This document shows positions 1 to 4,804 of a stretch of DNA of 5,606 bases, in pieces (the stretch's first letter is position 1; each line of letters begins with the position of its first letter). The position numbers were made by a program, and so were the translations under genes. The DNA comes from Actinomycetes bacterium (lineage in GTDB: Bacteria; Actinomycetota; Thermoleophilia; RBG-16-64-13). Under the pieces are notes generated by a model. That model was not told the DNA's origin. It made no database searches and saw only the letters and a list, made by a program, of their open reading frames with translations. The stretch is from the NCBI GenBank assembly GCA_021815245.1, contig JAKAHF010000191.1, positions 1 through 5,606 on the forward strand, written 5' to 3'.

Positions 1-1218
1 GTTCTGGAACTTGATGAACGACTCGTAGTCGGTGATCTTGCCGCTGGAGAAGTTGAAGCAGCCCTTGGACGAGATGCCCACGGTGTAGCCGGGGAAGCCG
101 TACTTGTTGGCTACGCCGTCCATCTCGGTGATGAGGCGATCGTTCAGGTAGTTGAGGTGCTTGTAGGCGTCGGGGGTCATGACCTCCTCGAGGCTGCAGC
201 GCGCGGCGGCCATGGAGAGCGGGTTGCCGCTGTAGGTGCCGACCTGGTAGACCTTGCCGCTCGCGACGACTTCCATGACCTCTTCGGACGCGCCGATGGC
301 GCCCGAGGGCAGACCGCCCGCGAGGGCTTTGGCCAGCGTGACCATATCGGGCACCACGCCGAAACGCTCGACCGCGCCGCCGGCGGCCGTGCAGATGCCC
401 GTTTTGACTTCGTCGAAGATGAGCACGATGCCGTACTTCTTGGTGATGTCGCGCACCGCTTGCAGGTAACCGGGTTCGGGCAGCACCACGCCCAGGTTCA
501 TCATGGCCGCTTCCATGATGAGGCAGGCCGGCAGGCGCTTCTCGTCGATGAGGTGCTCGATGCGGGCCTCGAGCATGGGAGCGTCGTTGAACGGCACTGC
601 CGAGGTCATGTCGATGGACGACTGCGGAATGCCGGCTCCGTAGGAGATCGACTTGTAGTTGTCGCGGGGACCGATCTGCCCGAAATCGGCTACGCCGAGG
701 CTCACCATGACGTAGTCGTGATGGCCGTGGTACGAACCGAAGATCTTGAGTACGCCGTCACGCCCGGTGAACGCCCGGGCGATGCGGATGGCGTCCATAG
801 TGGCTTCGGAGCCCGAGTTCACGAAGCGCCACTTGGGCAGCTTGAAGTTCTTCGCGAGGTGCTCGGCGACTATGAACGAGTCCTCGGTCGGCAGGGCGAA
901 CTGAGTGCCAAGCTCGCACCGCTTCTTGATGGTCTCGACGATGGCCGGGTGGGCATGACCCTGCACCATGCAGCCGAAGCCGTTGTGGAAGTCGCTGATC
1001 TCTTTGCCGTCGACGGTGTAGATCTTCGATCCCTTGCCGTGGCTGAAGTAGATCGGGTAGGGCTCGCGCACTTGATAGGTCGAAGAGACGCCGTTGACAA
1101 GCGATTCCGACGCCCGCTTGAACATCTCATACGATTTGGGGCTTTCGGCCTGAAGCCGCTTCTCTTCGCGCTCTGCCAGTTCGGCGACGAGTTTGTTCTC
1201 TATCTTCGCTTGGGCCAT
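1..1218 (-). CDS. Class III PLP-dependent aminotransferase, glutamate-1-semialdehyde aminomutase-like (3' end cut by window)
   Basis: Cytosolic fold-type I PLP enzyme that should move an amino group between an amine or amino acid and an oxo acid or aldehyde. The 406 visible residues run without a stop to the window edge. Family GSA aminomutases are about 430 residues, so probably only a short C-terminal piece is missing. Visible motifs: VDGKEISDFHNGFG (69-82), GHAHP (87-91), the PLP-phosphate loop NSGSEAT (134-140), GSYHGHHD (161-168), the pyridine-nitrogen Asp269 in FDEV (268-271), the Schiff-base Lys297 in TLAKALAGGLPSGA (294-307), and GTYSGNPLSMAAA (327-339). The ATG at 1218 is the first start after an in-frame stop and follows AGAGGA. 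Oddities: the usual GSA-aminomutase EPVAGNMG is EAAMMNLG (236-243), and DEVMTGFR is DEVKTGIC (269-276). Biosynthetic HemL is therefore doubtful. A catabolic amino-acid or amine aminotransferase fits the neighbours better; the substrate is unknown. Confidence 0.93.
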   Translation of the reverse strand, partial: MAQAKIENKLVAELAEREEKRLQAESPKSYEMFKRASESLVNGVSSTYQVREPYPIYFSHGKGSKIYTVDGKEISDFHNGFGCMVQGHAHPAIVETIKKRCELGTQFALPTEDSFIVAEHLAKNFKLPKWRFVNSGSEATMDAIRIARAFTGRDGVLKIFGSYHGHHDYVMVSLGVADFGQIGPRDNYKSISYGAGIPQSSIDMTSAVPFNDAPMLEARIEHLIDEKRLPACLIMEAAMMNLGVVLPEPGYLQAVRDITKKYGIVLIFDEVKTGICTAAGGAVERFGVVPDMVTLAKALAGGLPSGAIGASEEVMEVVASGKVYQVGTYSGNPLSMAAARCSLEEVMTPDAYKHLNYLNDRLITEMDGVANKYGFPGYTVGISSKGCFNFSSGKITDYESFIKFQN

Positions 1219-1221
1219 GAT

Positions 1222-1238
1222 TCCTCTGTACTCCTTCT
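1222..1238 (-). promoter_or_regulatory. Ribosome binding site region of the aminotransferase
   Basis: On the minus strand AGAGGA (1227-1222) lies 3 nt before the ATG at 1218, and a second, stronger purine tract AGAAGGAG (1238-1231) lies 12 nt before it. The near one is close and the far one distant, so which is used is unclear. Both support the ATG at 1218 as the start. A small stem-loop (1240-1254) ends 1 nt upstream of the second tract. Confidence 0.6.
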
Positions 1239-1239
1239 G

Positions 1240-1281
1240 AGGCTGCAGCAGCCTGTCGTGTCAAGGCGGCACGCGGCCGCC
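1240..1281 (-). promoter_or_regulatory. Two small stem-loops just upstream of the aminotransferase RBS
   Basis: The stem at 1240-1254 pairs 1240-1245 with 1249-1254 (six pairs) around a 3-nt loop. The stem at 1265-1281 pairs GGCGGC with GCCGCC (six pairs) around a 5-nt loop. The first sits directly against the AGAAGGAG purine tract, so folding could affect ribosome access. The inverted repeats are direct observations; a regulatory role is inference. Confidence 0.35.
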
Positions 1282-1342
1282 GGGCCATCAACAACGGAAA
1301 AGTACATCCTCGAGCACGTCCCAGATCGGCATGTCGAACGCT

Positions 1343-1375
1343 TACCTGTATCCACCGCGAGGTGGATCACCGGTA
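1343..1375 (-). promoter_or_regulatory. Strong inverted repeat (stem-loop) in the aminotransferase leader
   Basis: A perfect 7-bp stem (ATCCACC 1350-1356 with GGTGGAT 1361-1367) closes a 4-nt loop. After a 3/4-nt internal loop the helix continues with TACC (1343-1346) pairing to GGTA (1372-1375). The two-part helix in non-coding sequence is a good RNA-structure candidate. The minus-strand loop reads TCGC and the plus-strand loop GCGA. No U-tract follows on the minus strand, so a simple intrinsic terminator is unlikely. Confidence 0.45.
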
Positions 1376-1394
1376 TGCGTCCCTGCCTCACTAC

Positions 1395-1416
1395 CGCCGA
1401 TCGCTTGCTATCGGCG
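1395..1416 (-). promoter_or_regulatory. Perfect 7-bp dyad in the aminotransferase leader (hairpin or operator)
   Basis: CGCCGAT (1395-1401) and ATCGGCG (1410-1416) are exact inverted copies separated by 8 nt. It could be an RNA stem-loop next to the helix at 1343-1375, or a protein-binding dyad, since the 15-bp centre-to-centre spacing is close to that of many dimeric repressor sites. The sequence alone does not decide. Confidence 0.4.
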
Positions 1417-1461
1417 AAGCGTCACAACGGAACGAGCTCCTAGCTATCACCGCCCTTTGGC

Positions 1462-1478
1462 GACTGCAACCGGCAGTC
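1462..1478 (-). terminator. Hairpin shortly after the dehydrogenase stop codon (possible terminator or processing stem)
   Basis: GACTGC (1462-1467) and GCAGTC (1473-1478) form a perfect 6-bp stem with a 5-nt loop, beginning 18 nt beyond the dehydrogenase TAG (1499-1497). A 4-bp CGCC/GGCG stem (1451-1462) follows and shares a base with it. There is no T-run downstream on the minus strand, so classical intrinsic termination is not supported. It may stabilise the upstream message or act as a partial terminator. Confidence 0.25.
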
Positions 1479-1496
1479 TCTGCAGCGTCGCTTGGC

Positions 1497-2702
1497 CTAC
1501 ATCTCTTTGAGGCCCCACGGAAAGTCGTACTTCGGCATCAACTCCACGAACGGATCGGGGTCGAAGGCCTCGGGTCCGAGGACCCCCGTGCCCTTCCACG
1601 CTCCGGTCTGCAGCAGTTCCATGGCGATCACCGGGTTGACCGCGGTCTGCCAGACCACTGCCTGCACTCCGTAGTCTCTCATGCAGGTCTCGTTGTCGGC
1701 CACCTGGTAGAGGTAGACCTGGCGCGGCTTGCCGTCCTTGGTGCCCTTGACCCACGTGCCGGCACAGGTCTTGCCGAACATCTGGTCGCCCAGATGGGCC
1801 GGATCGGGCAGGCACGCCGCCACCACGTCGCGCGGAGCCACCTTGACACCCTTGACGTCGATGGGGAAGCGGTTGTCGAGACCGAGCATCTTGATCGTCT
1901 TGAGAACGCTGATGAACTCGTCGCCCAGGCCGTACTTGAAGGTCACGCGCTTGCACTTGACCCAGCGCGGCACCAGCAGCACCTCTTCGTGCTCCACGTT
2001 GACGCACTCAACCGCGCCGATACCCTCGGGGAACTCGAAGATCTCGGGCTCGGAAAACGGCTCCGTGGTGTACCAGGCCTTGCCTTCTTCCCACACCACG
2101 GGAGGATTGAGGCACTCCTCGATGGTGGTCCAGATGGAGAAGTTGGGGGCGAAGTCGTAGCCCCGCACCTCGAGGTTGGCGCCGTCGCGGACGCCGATCT
2201 CGTCGATCTCGTCGAAGAGGTGCTTCTCGGCATACTTGGCGAAGACATCGGCCATGCCGGGCTCGACGCCCATGCCCACGAGGGCGAGCAGGCCCTTCTG
2301 CTTCCAGGCCTCGGCCCGCTCGAACTGGTAGTCGCCAAGCTTGACGCCGGGGCTGTTGAACGGGTCGGTTGGATGTGCGGTCGACAGGGTCATGGCCATG
2401 TCCATGTAGTTGCAGCCGACTTCGTAGGCTGCGTCGAAGATGGCCTCGTTGAAGACCGGGTCGACCGAGTTGTGGATGAGATCCACGTGATACTGGTGGG
2501 CGAGGGCCGCGACCTGCTCGGAGTCGCTCGCGTCGACGAACTCGACGACCATGTTCGCGGGCTGCCCGAGCTTGTCCCAGACTTCCTTGGCGCGCTCGAT
2601 GTTGTAGTCGGCGAGCACCAGCTTCTCCACCCACGACCTGTTCTTGCAGAGGACGGCGATGGCTTCTCCCACGCCGCCAACACCCACCAACAATACTTTC
2701 AT
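1497..2702 (-). CDS. Saccharopine dehydrogenase-family oxidoreductase, carboxynorspermidine dehydrogenase-like
   Basis: Predicted cytosolic NAD(P)-dependent dehydrogenase of 401 residues, close to carboxynorspermidine dehydrogenases (about 400-414). Relatives form or split a secondary amine between an amino compound and a semialdehyde, or oxidise amino acids. An N-terminal Rossmann fold shows GVGGVG (7-12), and strand 2 ends in LADYN (30-34). The acidic Asp32 is typical of NAD rather than NADP binding. The middle holds VGMGVEPGMADVFAKYA (142-158). The C-terminal part has YGLGDEF (257-263), CLPDP (297-301), GTWVKGTKDGK (315-325) and FDPDPFVELMP (380-390), much as I recall from Vibrio carboxynorspermidine dehydrogenase. 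I chose the ATG at 2702 because GGGAGGG lies 5 nt upstream and the Rossmann strand begins at once; the ATG at 2738 would only add 12 residues encoded by the RBS region. It lies 121 nt after the permease. Family is secure; substrate and direction are open, and NAD preference plus context lean catabolic. Confidence 0.93.
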   Translation of the reverse strand: MKVLLVGVGGVGEAIAVLCKNRSWVEKLVLADYNIERAKEVWDKLGQPANMVVEFVDASDSEQVAALAHQYHVDLIHNSVDPVFNEAIFDAAYEVGCNYMDMAMTLSTAHPTDPFNSPGVKLGDYQFERAEAWKQKGLLALVGMGVEPGMADVFAKYAEKHLFDEIDEIGVRDGANLEVRGYDFAPNFSIWTTIEECLNPPVVWEEGKAWYTTEPFSEPEIFEFPEGIGAVECVNVEHEEVLLVPRWVKCKRVTFKYGLGDEFISVLKTIKMLGLDNRFPIDVKGVKVAPRDVVAACLPDPAHLGDQMFGKTCAGTWVKGTKDGKPRQVYLYQVADNETCMRDYGVQAVVWQTAVNPVIAMELLQTGAWKGTGVLGPEAFDPDPFVELMPKYDFPWGLKEM

Positions 2703-2707
2703 CTGGG

Positions 2708-2714
2708 CCCTCCC
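2708..2714 (-). promoter_or_regulatory. Ribosome binding site that decides the dehydrogenase start
   Basis: GGGAGGG on the minus strand is 5 nt from the ATG at 2702. It lies inside the 12-codon upstream extension from 2738, which argues against that longer start. Confidence 0.7.
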
Positions 2715-2753
2715 GAAGCCGTATGTTGGAAACACCACGCAGTCCGTGCTAGT

Positions 2754-2776
2754 GGCGCAGGAGGCCGACCTGCGCC
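2754..2776 (-). terminator. Perfect 8-bp GC-rich stem-loop between permease and dehydrogenase
   Basis: GGCGCAGG (2754-2761) and CCTGCGCC (2769-2776) pair exactly around a 7-nt loop. It lies about 50 nt after the permease stop and about 50 nt before the dehydrogenase ATG. No T-run follows on the minus strand, so it may be a weak terminator, an RNA-stability or processing stem that uncouples expression of the two genes, or a binding site. Confidence 0.4.
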
Positions 2777-2787
2777 GTTCGGGTCAT

Positions 2788-2809
2788 GTACCTGGCAGGA
2801 GTCAGGTTC
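2788..2809 (-). repeat. Imperfect inverted repeat after the permease stop
   Basis: ACCTG (2790-2794) pairs with CAGGT (2803-2807). A further G-C pair (2796/2801), a G-T wobble (2795/2802) and one outer G-C pair (2788/2809) extend it around an AGGA loop. It is the first of two stems in the 121-nt gap. The CCTGGCA...TCAGGT wording recalls small dispersed palindromes seen in some genomes, but one copy in one window cannot show dispersal. Confidence 0.25.
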
Positions 2810-2823
2810 CTCGGCGCCCGGTT

Positions 2824-4536
2824 CTATCCCTCCTTGGCGGTGGGCGGCAGCGCCGCGCCCTTCCTTGGTTCGAACTTGAGAGCGGCGATGGTGCAGCCGA
2901 CTGCTATCGCCACGAAGATGCCGGCGATGATAAGGATGACGTTCAGCATCGTGTCGAAGTTGTCGAGGAAGCCGAAGTACCATTTCGAGTAGGTTTCGCC
3001 GTAGTACTCCGCCGCCCAGTCTCCCTCGAACCATCTCAACCAAGGGACAGCCACAAAACCCGCAATGGCGAATCCGTAGAACACGCCGGCGATTCTCTTC
3101 AGGTCTCCGACGCCGAGGCGAGTCTTTGGATTGAGCGGGTAGTTCACAGGGTCCTTCTTGGCGAGACCGCCATACATCAGCTTCCAGATGACGTACATGA
3201 CCGGTCCCGTCATGATGCCGATAAGGCCGCCTATGAAGTAGTCGGTGCCATTCACGAAGAAAGAGAAGACGCCGATGATGATAGGCACCACGCAGAGCAC
3301 TACGAGGAACGGATAGCCTCCACGGATCTTGAACTTGTACGCTTCGCTGGGAAGCCTCTTCCGGAGGATCATCGCCGAGATGTAGACCAGGATATAGGAC
3401 GAGATCAGCAAGAACACGTCAACAATGATCACCGTCTCGAACGGGAGGCGGGCCAGTATCAGGTTGACAACTGCGATAGACAAGACCGCGACGTACGGCA
3501 CGCCGTGTTTCTTGTCGACCTTGACGAGCACTTTCGGCGCGAGGCGATCATCGGCGAGCGCGAAGAACCCGCGTGACCCCGAGGCGATGTAGGTGTTGTA
3601 GATCGAGCAGTTGGCCAAGACTGCAATGACGACGAAGAACACCCCGAATCCCGCTCCCCAGAAGGTCTTGACGACATCCGCGTACCCGATACTGTCGGCA
3701 CTCGTGCCCCAACTGTCCCACTCACCGAGGGAGGCAAGGCCCGCCATTGTCGGCAGTATGTAGACAGCCATGATGAGGGGAACGGTGAGAAGGGTGGCCT
3801 TGGGGATGACCTGCGGGTTCTTGACCTCTCCCGCCATGGTGGACATAGACTCGTAGCCCGAGTACATCCATATGCCGACGGCGAGGCCCGAGCCGATGAA
3901 CATGACCCACTCCGCGAAGGAAAAGCCCGTCGCGCCCATGATCTCGCCATCTGATGTGAAGGGGATGAACGGGTTCGAATTCCAGTTGGAGAAGCCGGCG
4001 ATGGCGACTATGGCGAACGCGACGATCACTAGGAGCGATAGGATGGTGGTGATGATGCCGACATCCTTGATGCCGCGGACGTTGATGTACGTGAAGACGA
4101 GGATTATGCCCGCCTTTATCGCGTACTCCACCCAGGCGTTCAGTTCCCACTGGGAGGCAAGGTAGCCGCCGGCGAGGATCACGTAGAGGCTGTTGTCTAT
4201 GTAGACGGAGACCGTTCTCCACCAGCCGGCCTGAAAGCCCCAGAACTCGCCCAAGGCTTCCTGCACCCACTTGTAGTAGCCACCTTCCTGAGGCCGGGCC
4301 GAGCCGAGCTCTGAGGCCACCAGACCGAACGGCAGTCCCCAGACAAAGGGAAGCGCCATGAGCATGACGAGTGTCAGGCCCGCCCCTGCCGCCGGAATCA
4401 TCTCCTCGATGCCGTAGGCGCCCGCGGCCACGAGGGAGAAGATCATGAATACGACGGTCCATACTCGGAGATCGTGCTGCTTGAGCCCGTGTTCGCCGAC
4501 GTCGACTTTCACCGATTGCCTACCAGCCGTGGCCAC
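2824..4536 (-). CDS. APC-superfamily amino acid/polyamine permease, polyamine:H+ symporter-like, with C-terminal extension
   Basis: Integral inner-membrane secondary carrier of 570 residues, predicted to import an amino acid or polyamine with a cation. Family marks: the unwound helix-1 motif GAYGIEEMIPAAG (39-51), the helix 2-3 loop ASELGSARPQEGGYYKW (74-90), EFWGFQAGWW (97-106) with IDNSLY (113-118), and YESMSTMAGEVKNPQ (228-242) after helix 6. GIEE plus the WGFQ.GW and DN.LY pattern resembles the polyamine:H+ symporter branch more than typical arginine or GABA carriers. By eye I count about twelve core helices to residue 455, then two more (about 484-501 and 528-553) separated by an aromatic, acidic loop; most APC carriers end near the twelfth. 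The GTG at 4536 is the only sensible start: AAGGAGGG lies 6 nt upstream and an in-frame TGA follows a few codons further up. It is first in the three-gene tandem. Substrate unproven. Confidence 0.92.
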   Translation of the reverse strand: MATAGRQSVKVDVGEHGLKQHDLRVWTVVFMIFSLVAAGAYGIEEMIPAAGAGLTLVMLMALPFVWGLPFGLVASELGSARPQEGGYYKWVQEALGEFWGFQAGWWRTVSVYIDNSLYVILAGGYLASQWELNAWVEYAIKAGIILVFTYINVRGIKDVGIITTILSLLVIVAFAIVAIAGFSNWNSNPFIPFTSDGEIMGATGFSFAEWVMFIGSGLAVGIWMYSGYESMSTMAGEVKNPQVIPKATLLTVPLIMAVYILPTMAGLASLGEWDSWGTSADSIGYADVVKTFWGAGFGVFFVVIAVLANCSIYNTYIASGSRGFFALADDRLAPKVLVKVDKKHGVPYVAVLSIAVVNLILARLPFETVIIVDVFLLISSYILVYISAMILRKRLPSEAYKFKIRGGYPFLVVLCVVPIIIGVFSFFVNGTDYFIGGLIGIMTGPVMYVIWKLMYGGLAKKDPVNYPLNPKTRLGVGDLKRIAGVFYGFAIAGFVAVPWLRWFEGDWAAEYYGETYSKWYFGFLDNFDTMLNVILIIAGIFVAIAVGCTIAALKFEPRKGAALPPTAKEG

Positions 4537-4542
4537 GTGGTG

Positions 4543-4550
4543 CCCTCCTT
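4543..4550 (-). promoter_or_regulatory. Strong ribosome binding site for the permease GTG start
   Basis: AAGGAGGG on the minus strand, 6 nt upstream of the GTG at 4536, is a near-perfect Shine-Dalgarno and fixes the non-ATG start. Confidence 0.75.
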
Positions 4551-4605
4551 CATGCAGATCTCAACAGGCTCCTACGGATCCCCCCACGACGGCGAGCGTA
4601 CAAGC

Positions 4606-4628
4606 AACGTCGTTGAATAACCGACGTT
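4606..4628. promoter_or_regulatory. Perfect dyad AACGTCG-N9-CGACGTT in the divergent intergenic region
   Basis: AACGTCG (4606-4612) and CGACGTT (4622-4628) are exact inverted copies with a 9-bp AT-richer centre. It is upstream of the permease and overlaps the tentative permease -10. A dimeric transcription factor operator is the simplest reading; a stem-loop in the permease 5' leader is the alternative. The regulator is unknown and none is encoded in the window. Confidence 0.45.
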
Positions 4629-4655
4629 CTATGCACTGCCGTATGCGTAGGCCAA
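4626..4655 (-). promoter_or_regulatory. Tentative promoter for the permease-led gene cluster
   Basis: On the minus strand TTGGCC (4655-4650) and TAGAAC (4631-4626) are separated by 18 nt, each with 4 of 6 matches to the sigma-70 consensus. This would put the start site about 80 nt before the GTG. The match is modest and other placements are possible. Confidence 0.22.
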
Positions 4656-4661
4656 GCGTAG
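4645..4661. repeat. Direct repeat GCGTAG spaced by one helical turn
   Basis: GCGTAG occurs at 4645-4650 and 4656-4661, 11 bp apart start to start, and a related GTGTAG lies at 4671-4676. Same-face direct repeats are typical of response-regulator or activator sites. The repeat overlaps the tentative permease -35. The short length makes chance quite possible. Confidence 0.2.
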
Positions 4662-4684
4662 CACTTTGCGGTGTAGCGCGGAAT

Positions 4685-4711
4685 CTAGTTGCAGACCCGA
4701 ACTAGTACAAT
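4685..4711 (+). promoter_or_regulatory. Candidate AOR promoter: TACAAT -10 preceded by dyad CTAGTT-N9-AACTAG
   Basis: TACAAT (4706-4711) matches 5 of 6 bases of the -10 consensus, about 95 nt before the AOR GTG. No credible -35 lies 16-18 nt upstream. Instead a perfect 6-bp dyad, CTAGTT (4685-4690) with AACTAG (4700-4705), fills that space and abuts the -10. This suggests a promoter that depends on an activator or is blocked by a repressor at the dyad. Confidence 0.35.
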
Positions 4712-4793
4712 GCAGTAGACGGGTTCAAGTTTGGCCTCGACGCCCACGGATCGAGTCAGGGGCATCTGCCGGGCGAGTCGGGCACATTCGAAC

Positions 4794-4800
4794 GAGGAGG
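4794..4800 (+). promoter_or_regulatory. Ribosome binding site for the AOR GTG start
   Basis: GAGGAGG ends 4 nt before the GTG at 4805. No ATG at this place opens the frame, so the site decides for GTG. Confidence 0.7.
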
Positions 4801-4804
4801 CCCG

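Noticed and set aside
1235..1264. A perfect TTGACA (1264-1259, minus) as an aminotransferase promoter
   Set aside because: At 16-18 nt spacing the -10 positions read CCTCAG, CTCAGA or TCAGAA, poor matches, and the transcript would start almost on the ribosome binding site.
1330..1440. A cyclic-di-GMP or other known riboswitch in the aminotransferase leader
   Set aside because: A GGGACGCA string on the minus strand recalls part of the cyclic-di-GMP-I consensus, but the paired GCAAACC segment and GAAA tetraloop are absent. Glycine, lysine, cobalamin and T-box marks were also not found.
157..1443. A 428-codon open frame on the plus strand
   Set aside because: It is antisense to the aminotransferase, whose frame shows full family motifs. 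Its translation is rich in Arg, His, Gly and Asp with no recognisable domain, as expected for a shadow frame in GC-rich DNA.
2703..2738. A 12-residue N-terminal extension of the dehydrogenase from an ATG at 2738
   Set aside because: The extension is encoded by the ribosome binding site of the ATG at 2702, and the Rossmann strand begins right at the shorter start.
1362..2879. A 505-codon open frame on the plus strand
   Set aside because: It is antisense to the well-supported dehydrogenase and spans both intergenic gaps. The product has the biased composition of a shadow and no family motif.
2644..3576. A 310-codon open frame on the plus strand
   Set aside because: It is antisense to the permease C-terminal half; its charged, low-hydrophobicity product mirrors membrane-helix codons read backwards.
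4512..4553. A 14-codon reading frame (ATG at 4553) overlapping the permease start in another frame
   Set aside because: It lacks its own Shine-Dalgarno and is so short that chance explains it; an upstream-ORF role is not supported.
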